Positions 26,474 through 38,857 of a stretch of 64,000 nt of DNA are shown in pieces. The DNA is taken from assembly GCF_029626225.1 (NCBI RefSeq), contig NZ_JARUBP010000001.1:5022001-5086000 (forward strand). The letters are read 5' to 3'. Under the pieces are notes generated by a model, which did no database searches, had not been told where the DNA came from, and saw only the letters and a list, made by a program, of their open reading frames with translations. Every line of letters starts with the position of its first letter. Within the stretch, counting starts at the first letter, position 1. The DNA comes from Asanoa sp. WMMD1127. Its GTDB lineage: Bacteria; Actinomycetota; Actinomycetes; Mycobacteriales; Micromonosporaceae. A program made the position numbers and the translations under genes.

Positions 26474-28387
26474 ATGATGGCCAAGGCGGTAGGAATCGAT
26501 CTCGGCACGACCAACTCGGTGATCGCGGCGCTCGAGGGCGGGCAGCCGGCGGTCGTTCCCAACGCCGAGGGCTCGCGGACCACCCCGTCGGTGGTCGCGT
26601 TCGCCGACAACGGCGAGCGCCTCGTCGGACAGCTTGCCCGCAGGCAAGCAATCCTCAACCCGAAGGGCACCATCTATTCGGCCAAGCGATTCATCGGGCG
26701 CCGCTACGACGAGGTGCGGCAGGAGGCGGAGACCGTCACCTTCGACGTGGTGCCCGGACCCGACGGCGTGGCCCGCTTCGACGTGCGCGGCAAGCAGTAC
26801 ACCCCGGAGGAGATCAGCGCGCAGATCCTGCGCAAGCTGGCCGACGACGCGGCCAAGGCGCTCGGTGAGAAGGTCAACCAAGCGGTGATCACGGTTCCCG
26901 CGTACTTCAACGACGCGCAACGGACGGCGACCAAGGACGCCGGCCGGATCGCCGGTCTGGAGGTCCTGCGGATCATCAACGAGCCGACCGCGGCGGCCCT
27001 GGCCTACGGCCTGGACAAGAAGGGCCACGAAACGGTCCTCGTCTTCGACCTCGGCGGCGGCACGTTCGACGTGAGCATCCTCGACGTCGGCGACGGGGTG
27101 GTCGAAGTGCGCGCGACCTCGGGCGACACCCACCTCGGCGGCGACGACTTCGACCGGCGACTGGTCGACCACCTGGCCGGTCAGTTCCAGCAGGAACAGG
27201 GCATCGACGTCCGCACCGACCCGCAGGCCCTGCAGCGGCTCTACGAGGCGGCCGAGAAGGCCAAGGTCGAGCTCAGCTCGGTGACCCAGACGCAGGTCAA
27301 CCTGCCGTTCCTGACGGCCGACGCGAGCGGACCCAAGCACCTCACCACGAGCGTGACCCGCTCGACGTTCGAGCAGCTCACCGCGGATCTGGTGGAACGG
27401 ACGTTGGAGCCGGTCCGGCAGGCGATGGCCGACGCGAAGGTGACCGACAACGACCTCGACGAGGTCATCCTGGTCGGTGGCTCGACCCGGATCCCCGCGG
27501 TGCAGGCGCTGGTGCGCCGGCTCACCGGCGGCAAGGAGCCGAACATGTCGGTCAACCCGGACGAGGTGGTCGCGCTCGGCGCCGCCGTCCAGGCCAGCGT
27601 GCTCACCGGCACCGGGCCCGACGTGCTGCTGCTCGACGTCACACCGCTGTCCCTCGGTCTGGAGACCCTCGGCGGTGTGATGAGCAAGGTGATCGAGCGG
27701 AACACCACCATCCCGGTGCGCCGGACGGAGACCTTCTCGACCGCGGAGGACAACCAGACCGCCGTCGACATCGTGGTGCTGCAGGGCGAACGGGAGCGCG
27801 CCGCCGACAACCGGGTGATCGGCCGGTTCAGGCTGGAGAACATCCGACCGGCGCCGCGCGGCGTGCCGCAGATCGAGGTCACCTTCGACATCGACGCGAA
27901 CGGCATCCTCAACGTCTCGGCCCGCGACCGCGACACCGGCGCCGAACAGACGATCACGATCACCGAGACCAGCAACCTGGACCGGTCCGAAGTGGAGCGG
28001 ATGGTCGCGGACGCCGAACAGCACCGGCAGGAGGACGCCCAGCTGCGCGAGCTGGTCGATGCGCGGAACATGCTGGAGTCGCTGGCTTACCAGACCGAGC
28101 GCCGGTTGGGCGAGTTGGGCGATGCGGCGCCGAGCCACGAACGCTCCCGTGCCGAGATGCTGATCACCGACGCCCGGCAGGCGCTGCAGGACCAGGCGGG
28201 GTTGGACCGGGTCCGCGAGCTGACCGGCGAGCTGCAGCAGGTGCTGCAGGGGCTGATGGCCCGCCAGCCCGGCGAGGGCGGTCCCGGCCCGGGCGACGCC
28301 GGTCCGCAACCGGGGCCGGCGGCCGGTGACGACCGTGGCCCAGGTCCGGACGACGACGTGATCGACGCCGATTTCACCCCGCGGTGA
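26474..28387 (+). CDS. dnaK: chaperone DnaK (Hsp70)
   Basis: 637 residues starting at the ATG at 26474 (or 26477), after GGGAGC. All ATPase motifs are present: [66 protein letters not shown]. The substrate-binding domain has [14 protein letters not shown]. The C-terminal tail is Gly/Pro/Asp-rich and ends in VIDADFTPR. It refolds proteins with GrpE and the J-protein encoded next. The first gene of a dnaK-grpE-dnaJ-cbpM-clpB operon; probably one of two or more DnaK copies in the genome (inference). No HspR-type HAIR site was seen upstream. Confidence 0.97.
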   Translation: MMAKAVGIDLGTTNSVIAALEGGQPAVVPNAEGSRTTPSVVAFADNGERLVGQLARRQAILNPKGTIYSAKRFIGRRYDEVRQEAETVTFDVVPGPDGVARFDVRGKQYTPEEISAQILRKLADDAAKALGEKVNQAVITVPAYFNDAQRTATKDAGRIAGLEVLRIINEPTAAALAYGLDKKGHETVLVFDLGGGTFDVSILDVGDGVVEVRATSGDTHLGGDDFDRRLVDHLAGQFQQEQGIDVRTDPQALQRLYEAAEKAKVELSSVTQTQVNLPFLTADASGPKHLTTSVTRSTFEQLTADLVERTLEPVRQAMADAKVTDNDLDEVILVGGSTRIPAVQALVRRLTGGKEPNMSVNPDEVVALGAAVQASVLTGTGPDVLLLDVTPLSLGLETLGGVMSKVIERNTTIPVRRTETFSTAEDNQTAVDIVVLQGERERAADNRVIGRFRLENIRPAPRGVPQIEVTFDIDANGILNVSARDRDTGAEQTITITETSNLDRSEVERMVADAEQHRQEDAQLRELVDARNMLESLAYQTERRLGELGDAAPSHERSRAEMLITDARQALQDQAGLDRVRELTGELQQVLQGLMARQPGEGGPGPGDAGPQPGPAAGDDRGPGPDDDVIDADFTPR

Positions 28388-28394
28388 GGTAGCC

Positions 28395-28922
28395 ATGCGC
28401 GCAGGCGACGAGCCGGTCACCCCGAACGGTGGGAACGGCGGGCAGCCGGTGGACGTGCCGGCGCCCCCTGAGGAGGAGCACGTCGAACCCGCGGTGCTCG
28501 ATCTCGAGGACCGGTTGCGCCGCACCCTCGCCGACCTCGACAACCTGCGCAAGCGGTACGCCCGGGAGCTGGCGGCCGAGCGCGCGGCGGAACGGGCACG
28601 CGTGTGCGCGCAGTGGCTGCCGGTGATCGACAACCTCGAACTCGCGCTCGGGCACGCCACCGGCGACGACGATCCGGTGATCCAGGGCGTGCGCGCGGTC
28701 CGCGACCAGGCGGTCGCCGTGCTGGCGATGCTCGGCTTCCCGCGGTACGGGGACACGGGTGTGCCGTTCGACCCCCGCCTTCACCAGGCGGTGGCGACCA
28801 GGCCCGCGCCGGACGTGCCGCCCGGCACGGTGGTGGAGGTCCTGCGTCCCGGCTACGGCGACGGAGACCACCAGCTGCGCCCAGCCACGGTGGCGGTCGC
28901 GGTCCCAGCCGGCGAGGAGTAG
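28395..28922 (+). CDS. grpE: nucleotide exchange factor GrpE
   Basis: 175 residues, seven bases after dnaK. A disordered acidic N-terminus (about 1-35), a long coiled-coil helix (LRRTLADLDNLRKRYARELA) and a C-terminal beta-domain (GVPFDPRLHQAVATRP, TVVEVLRPGY) are typical of GrpE. It releases ADP from DnaK. The conserved sequence is shorter and more diverged than housekeeping GrpE, consistent with a dedicated stress set. Confidence 0.93.
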   Translation: MRAGDEPVTPNGGNGGQPVDVPAPPEEEHVEPAVLDLEDRLRRTLADLDNLRKRYARELAAERAAERARVCAQWLPVIDNLELALGHATGDDDPVIQGVRAVRDQAVAVLAMLGFPRYGDTGVPFDPRLHQAVATRPAPDVPPGTVVEVLRPGYGDGDHQLRPATVAVAVPAGEE

Positions 28923-28925
28923 GCG

Positions 28926-29864
28926 ATGGCCCGCGACTACTACGACGTGCTCGGCGTGAGCCGCGACGCCGACCCTGACGAGCTGCAGCGGGCGTTCCGG
29001 ACGCTGGCCCGGCGGCACCACCCCGACATCAGCAAGGCCCCGGACGCCGAGGAGCGGTTCAAGGAGATCAACGAGGCGTACCACGTCCTGTCCGACCCCG
29101 AGACCCGCCGCCGCTACGACCGCTTCGGCCCGGACTTCCGCAAGATCCCGGAGGGCTACGAGGGCGCCGCGCGGCCGGGCGGCGGCGGGCGGCCGTACGA
29201 GGACGGTGAGTGGACGTTCGACACCGGCGGCGTCGACATCGGCGACCTCTTCGGCGATCTCTTCGGCGGTCGGACCGGTGGCGGCCGGCGCCCATCGTGG
29301 ACGGACGCGACCGGCGCCGACCGCGAGGCCGAGCTGACCCTGACCGTCGAAGAGGCCTACCGGGGCGGGCGCCGGACGATCAGCCTGCGCGGACCGGGCG
29401 GCGTGCGCTCCTACGACGTCGACATCCCGCCCGGTGTCGTCGACGGCCAGCGCATCCGGCTGGCCGGCCAGGGCGCACCGGGCCGCGGCCAGGGCGCCGC
29501 CGGCGACCTCTACCTGGTCGTGCGGATCGCGCCCGACCCGCGGTTCCGGCTCGACGGCCGGGACGTCGTCGTCGACCTGCCGGTCGCGCCGTGGGAAGGC
29601 GCGCTCGGCGCCGAGGTGCCGGTCGAAAGCCCCGGCGGCCGACCGAGGGTGACCGTCCCACCCGGCAGCTCCTCGGGGCGCCGGCTGCGCCTGCGCGGCC
29701 AAGGCATGCCGAACTCCAACGGCCCGCCCGGCGACCTGTACGCGGTGGTCAAGGTGATGGTCCCGCGGGACCTCGCGCCACGTGAGCGGGAGCTGTTCGA
29801 GGAACTGGCCAAGGTGTCCACTTTCGACCCACGACGGGAGGGTGCGGCATGGCGTTCGCGTTGA
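28926..29864 (+). CDS. J-domain co-chaperone, DnaJ/CbpA type without zinc finger
   Basis: 312 residues. The J domain is at 4-68 with HPD at residues 32-34 (RRHHPDISK). A Gly/Phe-rich linker containing [12 protein letters not shown] follows, then two C-terminal beta-domains ([57 protein letters not shown]). The four CxxCxGxG repeats of class I DnaJ are absent, so it is a class II (CbpA-like) protein. The end overlaps the cbpM-like gene by 16 bases. Confidence 0.95.
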   Translation: MARDYYDVLGVSRDADPDELQRAFRTLARRHHPDISKAPDAEERFKEINEAYHVLSDPETRRRYDRFGPDFRKIPEGYEGAARPGGGGRPYEDGEWTFDTGGVDIGDLFGDLFGGRTGGGRRPSWTDATGADREAELTLTVEEAYRGGRRTISLRGPGGVRSYDVDIPPGVVDGQRIRLAGQGAPGRGQGAAGDLYLVVRIAPDPRFRLDGRDVVVDLPVAPWEGALGAEVPVESPGGRPRVTVPPGSSSGRRLRLRGQGMPNSNGPPGDLYAVVKVMVPRDLAPRERELFEELAKVSTFDPRREGAAWRSR

Positions 29865-30135
29865 TCCGCAGTCCGATGCTCAGCCTCGACGGCTTCGCCG
29901 CCCGCTGCGAACTGCACCCCGACCTGGTGCGCCGGTTCGTGGCGCTCGGGCTGCTGCGCGCCGACCGGGACCTGGCGGGGCGGCTGTGGCTGGCTCCGGC
30001 GGAGCTGGTCACGGTGGCCCGCGTCCAGCGCCTACATGACGGCCTCGCCCTCAACTACGCGGCGATCGGCGTCGTGCTCGACCTGCTGGCCCGTATCGAC
30101 GAGCTGGAAGCAGCGCATCAAGGAGGAGGCCCACA

Positions 30136-30154
<19 letters not shown>
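29849..30154 (+). CDS. cbpM: MerR-like chaperone modulator CbpM
   Basis: 101 residues. One winged-helix-like MerR fold ('[20 protein letters not shown]', '[19 protein letters not shown]') and a short C-terminal helix ('[15 protein letters not shown]'). CbpM-type proteins bind the J domain of CbpA and inhibit it; the related HspR is a repressor. Its place directly after a class II J-protein supports the CbpM role, though autoregulation is possible. Overlaps both neighbours. Confidence 0.8.
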
Positions 30155-32765
<2,611 letters not shown>

Positions 32766-32766
<1 letters not shown>

Positions 32767-34445
32767 TGGACGTCGCCCGGCTGACCGAGAGCCCGGACGA
32801 CGGCGGGGCGTTCGCCCGGCTGTCCCCGGAGCAGATCGAGCACCTCGCGCGGTTCGGACGGCGCCGCCCGACCCGCACGGGCGAGGTGCTGTTCCGCGAA
32901 GGGCAACGGGACCGGCCGTTCTTCGTCGTCACCGCTGGGCTGGTCGCCGTGGTCGAGGACTACGGCGGTGACCGGGAGCGGGTGGTCCGGGCACACGGCG
33001 CCGGCCGTTTCCTCGACGAGCTCGGCCTGCTCACCGGGCAGCCGTCGTTCGTGACGGCGGTGGTCGCGGTGCACGGAGAAGTGGTCGAGGTGTCCGTCCC
33101 CGCGCTGCACGAGGCGGCTCGGCAGGACCTCCGCCTCGGCGACCTCCTGCTCAGTGGCTTCGTCGCCCGGCGCGAGCTGCTGCTGGGCAGCATCGCCGGA
33201 ATCACCATCATCAGCTCCCGATTCAGCCCGGACACCCGCCGGCTGCGCGAGCTGGCCGCCCGCAACCGGGTCCCGCACACCTGGATCGACCTCGAGCAGG
33301 ACGCCCAGGCCGAGCGGCTGCTGCGGGAGCTGTCGATCGCACCGGAGGACACCCCGGTGGTGATCTGGCGACACCGGGTGCTGCGGAACCCGTCGAACGC
33401 CGAGCTGGCCGAGCTGGCCGGGCTGCGCGCGTTCGAGGACGACCCGTACCGCGATCTCGTCGTCGTGGGCGCGGGGCCGGCCGGGCTGGCGGCAGCGGTC
33501 TACGGCGCCTCCGAAGGGCTGCGGACCGCGGTCGTCGACGCCGTGGCGACCGGCGGACAGGCCGCCAGCTCGTCGCGGATCGAGAACTACCTGGGCTTCC
33601 CCGCGGGCATCTCGGGCGCGGAACTGGCCGACCGCGCGGCGGTGCAGGCCCGCAAGTTCGGCGCCACGTTCACCGTCCCGGCCGAGGCGGTCGGCCTGGA
33701 CAGCGACGACGGCGGTCACGTCGTACGCCTCGACGACGGCACCCGGCTGCACTGCGGCGCCGTGGTCGTGGCGACCGGCGCCCGCTACCGGAGGTTGGAC
33801 GTCGACCGGCTGGCCGAGTTCGAGGGGACCAGCGTCTACTACGCCGCGACGATCATGGAGGCCGGCGCCTGCGCCAGCCGGGAGGTGGCGATCGTCGGCG
33901 GCGGCAACTCGGCCGGCCAGGCGACGGTCTTCCTCTCCGGGCACGCGTCGACGGTCCACCTGGTGATTCGCCATGCCGACCTCGGCCGGGACATGTCCCG
34001 ATACCTGGTCGACCAGATCGCGCGGCTGCCCAACGTCGAGCTGGTCACCGAGGCCGAGGTGCGCAAGCTCGACGGCGACCGCGGCCAGCTGCGGTCCGTG
34101 GTGATCGAGCACAAGGGCGAACGCCGTACCCTGCCGGTCTCGGTGTTGTTCGTGTTCATCGGCGCCGAGCCGCGCACCGGTTGGCTGGCCGACTCCCTGG
34201 CCCTCGACGAACGCGGGTACGTGCGCACCGGGCCGGACGCAGACGGCGGAGCGACCACGTTGGAGACGAGCCGGCCCGGCGTGCTGGCGGTCGGCGACGT
34301 GCGCAGCGGCTCGATCAAACGGGTCGCGTCCGCGGTCGGCGAGGGCGCGATGGCGGTCCGGGTGATCCACGAACTGCGCAGCGGTACCGGTCCCCTCGGG
34401 TACGCCCGCGCAGCGGGACCAGGCGCCCGGCCGGCGTTATCCTGA
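32766..34445 (+). CDS. cyclic-nucleotide-domain/thioredoxin-reductase-like flavoprotein
   Basis: 559 residues. An N-terminal cNMP-binding-like domain (about 20-135; FREGQRDRPFFVVTAGLVAV, FLDELGLLTGQPSF), a linker with a thioredoxin-like segment (about 140-220), then an FAD/NAD(P)H oxidoreductase (VVVGAGPAGLAAA near 232, GGQAASSSRIENYLGFP near 262, GGGNSAGQA near 377, C-terminal VLAVGDVRSGSIKRV). Where thioredoxin reductases carry CATC, this protein has YYAATIMEAGAC, so the redox disulfide is missing and it may pass electrons to another acceptor. Joined to clpB by TGATG. Confidence 0.88.
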
Positions 34446-34511
34446 CCTTGCGCGACGGGCACGGTGAGCGCCGACGGGTGGTTTGTGCTCGGCCACCGGT
34501 GAGGAGCACAG

Positions 34512-35621
34512 GTGACCCACAGTGAACAGCACCGGCCGGAGATCGTCGTCGGACTCGTCGCGACGCCCCCGGACTATCCGGCTCGCGTGGCCACGAAGCT
34601 CGCGGCCGAACTGGCTGGCCGGCTCAGCGAGCAGGTGGGCGCGAATGTGCGGTGGACCGTCCGGGAAGGCTGGGGTGAGGTGGCGCCGCGCCGCGACGGC
34701 GGCGTCGAAGCGCTGCTCGACGACGTTGCCCGCCGGCGCGCCGACGAACGGTGGGACGTCGCGATCTGCCTGACGGACCTGCCGCTGCACGTGGAGCGGG
34801 CGCCACTCGTCGCGCAGACGTCCGCCGGGCGCCGCGTCGCGCTGGTCTCTCTGCCCGCGCTGGGACTGCGCCAGCTGCGCGCCGTTCGCATCGTCGTTCC
34901 GGACCTGGTGGGTCGGCTGCTCACCGAAGCGTCCGAGGAGCGGTTGCCGCGACCCGGCCGGGAGCCGGCCGAGATCGCGAGCCGGGTTTCGCCGATCCAC
35001 CGGGTGGTCGGCGAGACCGATGCCGGAGAGGTGCGCTACGTCGCCTCGCGGGTGCGCGGCCGGGTGCGGCTGTTGACCGGGATGGTCCTGGCCAACCGCC
35101 CGGGACGCGCGCTGCTGGGCCTGTCCAAGCTGCTGGTCGGCGCGTTCGGCACGGCCGCGTTCGCGCTCACCACGAACACCATCTGGCAGATGGGTGATGC
35201 GCTCGGCGGACTCCGGCTCGCCGTGATCATGCTGCTCGGGCTGACCGCGTTGGTGGCCTGGCTGATCGTCGCGCACGACCTGTGGGAGAAGCCTGACCGG
35301 GATACGTCCGCCGAGTTGGCCCGCATGTTCAACATCGGCACGGTGCTCACCCTCGGGCTGGCCACGGCGGTGTCCTACCTGGTGCTGTTCGCCGGAACGG
35401 CGCTGGCCGGAGCGCTGCTGATCGACACGTCCGTGCTGGAGCAGACCCTCCAGCGGCCGGTGGTGTGGACCGACTACCTGACGCTCGCCTGGATCATCAG
35501 CTCGCTGGCCACCGTCGGCGGCGCGATCGGCTCCGGGCTGGAGGACGAGAAGACGGTACGAGCCGCGGCGTACGGCTATCACCCAGAGCCCAGCGGTTGG
35601 CGGGACGAGCAGGACAGGTAG
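34512..35621 (+). CDS. membrane protein of unknown function with soluble N-terminal domain
   Basis: 369 residues from the GTG at 34512 (GAGGAG site). Residues 1-190 form a soluble alpha/beta domain (EIVVGLVATPPDYPARVATK, then WDVAICLTDLPLHVERAPLV). The second half has four or five helices (about 207-228, 234-254, 282-310, 325-345). I know no function; similar proteins occur in actinobacterial stress clusters. It follows the flavoprotein gene after 66 bases and may be the last operon member. Downstream to 35813 there is no gene. Confidence 0.75.
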   Translation: MTHSEQHRPEIVVGLVATPPDYPARVATKLAAELAGRLSEQVGANVRWTVREGWGEVAPRRDGGVEALLDDVARRRADERWDVAICLTDLPLHVERAPLVAQTSAGRRVALVSLPALGLRQLRAVRIVVPDLVGRLLTEASEERLPRPGREPAEIASRVSPIHRVVGETDAGEVRYVASRVRGRVRLLTGMVLANRPGRALLGLSKLLVGAFGTAAFALTTNTIWQMGDALGGLRLAVIMLLGLTALVAWLIVAHDLWEKPDRDTSAELARMFNIGTVLTLGLATAVSYLVLFAGTALAGALLIDTSVLEQTLQRPVVWTDYLTLAWIISSLATVGGAIGSGLEDEKTVRAAAYGYHPEPSGWRDEQDR

Positions 35622-35813
35622 CCCGGGTTCAGCGCTTGGGCGGTCAACACGGCACGCGGACGGGGTCGCGGATGCCGTCCATCGCGACCATCCGGTTCGC
35701 GACGATCGTGAACGCGATGGCGGTTAACGGTCGACCGTGGAGGGTGATGACCGTCCCGGTCGTGCCGTTGACGGCCCGCGCGGTCGGCGTCGGCCTCACC
35801 GCGGATCGGGTGG

Positions 35814-35838
35814 GTTTATGTGGTGTCTCGACGGGTAG
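35814..35838 (+). promoter_or_regulatory. sigma-B/F-like promoter of the SRPBCC/alcohol dehydrogenase operon
   Basis: GTTT at 35814-35817, 15 bases, GGGTAG at 35833-35838, CC. Full consensus, 75 bases upstream of the start at 35913. Confidence 0.7.
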
Positions 35839-35912
35839 CCGGCCCCAGATCAGAACTGCCCCCGCCGGGGCCTACCCGGACGTTCAGGGGCGGTCGGATG
35901 CGGAGGCCCGCC

Positions 35913-36902
35913 ATGCCTCGAATGGCAACCGTACAGATGACGAAAACAAGGCAGGACAAGGTCGCGCGGCGCGGGCGCGGACTCGGCTGGATGAGTCTCG
36001 GTCTCGGCGTGGCACAGCTGGCGGCGCCGGACACGATGCGCCGGATCAGCGGCGTGGACGACTCCGCGACGTCGCGGGCGGTGGTGCCGTTGGTCGGTGC
36101 GCGCGAGCTCGTGCACGCGGCCGGGCTCCTGACCAGCCGGCGCAAGGGGGCCTGGACGTGGTCCCGGGTCCTGGGTGACGCGATGGACCTGACCGCGCTC
36201 GGGATGGCCATCGCCCACCGTGACGGGCAACGCCAGCGGCGGCTCGTCGGTGTGACCGGCATGATCCTCGGAATCACAGTGCTGGACGTACTGACCGCCG
36301 TGCAGGCGACGCGGGCGAGAGAGACCGTCGTGCCGCCGGGCACGCGCAAGGGAGGATCCATGGAACTGACGGCCACGACCACCATTCGTCAACCCGTGCA
36401 CGTGGTGTACGAGTTCTGGCGCGATCTGGAGAACCTACCCACGTTCATGGCGCACCTCGAGCGGGTCCGCGTCACCGGCGACCGCACGAGCCGCTGGTCC
36501 GCCGCCGCACCGTTCGGCACGGACGTCGCGTGGGACGCGGAGATCATCGAGGACGTGGCCGCGGAAGTGGTCGCGTGGCGCTCGACCGGCGACGCCGACG
36601 TGCCGAACACGGGCGCCGTCCGGTTCGTGCGCGCCCCGGACGGGGTGAGCACCGAGGTCCACGTCGTGCTGGCATACGACATCCCGGGCGGCGCGATCGG
36701 CAAGGCGGTCGCCAGGTACTTCGGCGAGGAACCGCACCAGCAGCTCGACGACGACCTGCGCCGCCTCAAGCAGGTGCTGGAGACCGGCGAGGTGGTCCGT
36801 TCCGACGGCGCCCCGTGGGGCAAGCGGGCCCGAAAGGAGTTCCCGCAGCGTCCGGCGCAGCCGCTGTCGGACGCCGAGCTCGAGAAGGGAGCGGACCAGT
36901 GA
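35913..36902 (+). CDS. fusion of a DUF4267-like membrane domain and an SRPBCC (START-like) domain
   Basis: 329 residues from the ATG at 35913 (GGAG site eight bases before; ATGs at 35898, 35922 and 35937 are alternatives). Residues about 20-140 hold three to four weak helices with 'GVAQLAAPDTMRRISGVDD' and 'GARELVHAAGLLTSRRK', as in DUF4267-like proteins. Residues about 150-290 are an SRPBCC lipid/ligand-binding domain (TTIRQPVHVVYEFWRDLENL). The ligand is unknown. The stop overlaps the next start (GTGA), so it is coupled to the dehydrogenase. Confidence 0.85.
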   Translation: MPRMATVQMTKTRQDKVARRGRGLGWMSLGLGVAQLAAPDTMRRISGVDDSATSRAVVPLVGARELVHAAGLLTSRRKGAWTWSRVLGDAMDLTALGMAIAHRDGQRQRRLVGVTGMILGITVLDVLTAVQATRARETVVPPGTRKGGSMELTATTTIRQPVHVVYEFWRDLENLPTFMAHLERVRVTGDRTSRWSAAAPFGTDVAWDAEIIEDVAAEVVAWRSTGDADVPNTGAVRFVRAPDGVSTEVHVVLAYDIPGGAIGKAVARYFGEEPHQQLDDDLRRLKQVLETGEVVRSDGAPWGKRARKEFPQRPAQPLSDAELEKGADQ

Positions 36903-38074
36903 GGGCCAACACCTGGGCGGGCCGCAACAAGGTCGAGGTCCGGGACGTGCCGGACCCGAAGATCCTGAACAACCGCGACGCCATCGTACGGATCACCTCC
37001 ACCGCGATCTGCGGCTCGGACCTGCATCTCGTCGACGGGTACGTACCCACGATGCAGGACGGCGACGTCCTGGGTCACGAGTTCATGGGCGAGGTGATCG
37101 AGGTCGGCCCCGACGTCGACCCTGACCGGTTGCGGGTCGGCGACCGGGTCGTCGTGCCGTTCCCGATTGCCTGCGGCGCGTGCGCCGCCTGTGCCGCCGG
37201 GTTGTTCTCGTGTTGCGAGAACAGCAATCCGAACGCCGGGATCGCGGAGAAGATGTTCGGGCATCCGGTCGCCGGGATCTTCGGCTACTCGCACCTGACC
37301 GGCGGTTTCGCGGGCGGCCAGGCCCAGTACGCGCGAGTGCCGTTCGCCGACGTCGGCCCCCTGAAGATCGAATCCAATATGGCCGACGAGCAGGTGCTGT
37401 TCCTGTCCGACATCCTGCCCACTGGCTACATGGGCGCCGAGATGTGCGACATCCAGCCCACCGACGTGGTGGCGGTGTGGGGTGCCGGCCCGGTCGGCCA
37501 GTTCGCCATGGACAGCGCCGCCATGCTCGGCGCGGCCCAGGTGATCGCGATCGACAAGGAGCCGTACCGGCTGCAGATGGCCGAGGACGCGGGCCACACG
37601 CCCGTGAACTTCGAGGACGTCGACGTCCGGTCCCGGCTGCTGGAGCTCACCGGCGGGCGAGGACCGGACAAGTGCATCGACGCCGTGGGCCTGGAAGCCA
37701 CGCACGGCAGCGCGCACATCGCCGCGTACGACCGCGTCAAGCAGGCCGTCAGGTCGGAGACCGAACGCCCGCACGCCCTGCGCCAGGCGATCATGGCGTG
37801 CCGCAACGGCGGAATCGTCTCGGTCATCGGCGTCTACGGCGGCCTGATGGACAAGTTCCCCGCCGGCGCCTGGATGAACCGATCACTGACCCTGCGTACC
37901 GGCCAGTGCCACGTCCAGCGCTACATGAAGCCGCTGCTGCAGCGCATCGAGCGCGGAGAGATCGATCCCACTCGGATCATCACCCACACCCTCCCGCTCG
38001 ACGAAGCGGAGCGCGGCTTCGACATCTTTAAGAACAAGCAGGAGAACTGCGAAAAGGTCGTTCTGAAACCGTGA
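36899..38074 (+). CDS. zinc-dependent alcohol dehydrogenase (glutathione-independent formaldehyde dehydrogenase-like)
   Basis: 391 residues from the GTG at 36899. The medium-chain dehydrogenase motifs are complete: catalytic zinc ligands in ICGSDLHL and GHEFMGE, structural zinc Cys cluster CGACAACAAGLFSCC, and NAD-binding VAVWGAGPVGQFAMDSA. The long form with 'EATHGSAHIAAYDRVKQ' resembles the formaldehyde dehydrogenase-like subgroup that often follows SRPBCC genes in actinobacteria. It probably oxidises a toxic aldehyde or alcohol; the true substrate is not deducible. Confidence 0.92.
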   Translation: MRANTWAGRNKVEVRDVPDPKILNNRDAIVRITSTAICGSDLHLVDGYVPTMQDGDVLGHEFMGEVIEVGPDVDPDRLRVGDRVVVPFPIACGACAACAAGLFSCCENSNPNAGIAEKMFGHPVAGIFGYSHLTGGFAGGQAQYARVPFADVGPLKIESNMADEQVLFLSDILPTGYMGAEMCDIQPTDVVAVWGAGPVGQFAMDSAAMLGAAQVIAIDKEPYRLQMAEDAGHTPVNFEDVDVRSRLLELTGGRGPDKCIDAVGLEATHGSAHIAAYDRVKQAVRSETERPHALRQAIMACRNGGIVSVIGVYGGLMDKFPAGAWMNRSLTLRTGQCHVQRYMKPLLQRIERGEIDPTRIITHTLPLDEAERGFDIFKNKQENCEKVVLKP

Positions 38075-38289
38075 CGGGCACCCACCTGCGACCCGGATCC
38101 GCTTGGCGGACCAGCCGCCGACAACAGCTGAACAGGATCTAACCGCGCCCGGATCCGCTGCTAATCGGGCGACGCGGTCAGGCCGCGTTGAGCCAGGCGA
38201 CAGCGACGCTGACGTGGTCTGCGGACGGGCCCGCCGCCGTTGGCGGCGCTCGCGCCGGAGGCAACCGGGCGGGCCGACACCGTCTACGC

Positions 38290-38405
38290 ATGACCGCGGT
38301 TGACCGCAAAGGGCGGGTTGCCGCCCGCGGCATCGTCGCTGCGCTTGGCTGGCCGCCGGGGACCCAGCTGGATGTTCGGGAACGGGCCGGGCTGTTCACG
38401 CTTAA
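38290..38405 (+). pseudogene. AbrB/SpoVT-like DNA-binding protein, 3'-truncated
   Basis: The ATG at 38290 opens MTAVDRKGRVAARGIVAALG and WPPGTQLDVRERAGLFTL, a swapped-hairpin AbrB-type pattern. After residue 38 the similarity stops and the frame runs into DNA that is coding on the other strand (EAL domain). The protein has lost its C-terminus. Such small regulators are often part of toxin-antitoxin or development loci. Confidence 0.5.
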
Positions 38406-38633
38406 CGCGCCGCAGAGCCAATCCAACTCCGCCGCCCTGCCCTCTCGAGCGGCGGCGGCGAACAACGCCGACGCCTCATGGAAGCGTCCTTCAGGGCCGC
38501 GGGCCAGGGCCTCGAAACCGACCGGCCGCGCGTCAGCCAGCGACACGATGGGCTGGAAGACGGGCTCGATCAACCGCCCGGCGAGAACCGCCGCGAAGCC
38601 CTCGTCGTCGCGATACCGGACCTCGGTGGGCAA
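38403..38633 (-). pseudogene. EAL-domain protein, N-terminal fragment
   Basis: Starting at a TTG (38633, GGAGG just upstream), the frame reads RLIEPVFQPIVSLADARPVG, FEALARGPEGRF, LFAAAAREGRAAELDWLC: the first 75 residues of an EAL domain. It then breaks at about 38403, exactly where the AbrB-like fragment on the other strand ends. The metal-binding and catalytic loops of the phosphodiesterase are absent, so it is a remnant. Confidence 0.7.
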
Positions 38634-38689
38634 TACTCCTCCCTGACCGAACCGTCGTCCCGTGGGCCTCATCGACCACAGGCATTTGA

Positions 38690-38733
38690 TTTGCTTGCTA
38701 CGCGTGGGTCTTTCCCTCTAGCCGGCAAGCAAA
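38690..38733. repeat. inverted repeat TTTGCTTGC...GCAAGCAAA
   Basis: Perfect nine-base arms at 38690-38698 and 38725-38733, with 26 bases between. It lies upstream of the EAL fragment (minus) and of the alpha/beta-hydrolase (plus). It could be an operator of the former EAL gene or a scar of a mobile element. Confidence 0.45.
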
Positions 38734-38857
38734 CCGCAGCGCGGGTCAAGACGGAGGTACGGCGCCGCGAGGCCTCGGGTGGACGGCCGAAGCTGAGGTC
38801 CTTACGTTGGAAATGCCGCCTTAGCCAACTGGCGCGGCTTAACCAAGGGACTGAGCG

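Noticed and set aside
26342-28756. 804-codon minus-strand ORF
   Set aside because: Antisense to dnaK and grpE, whose protein motifs are unmistakable. A typical mirror ORF in GC-rich DNA.
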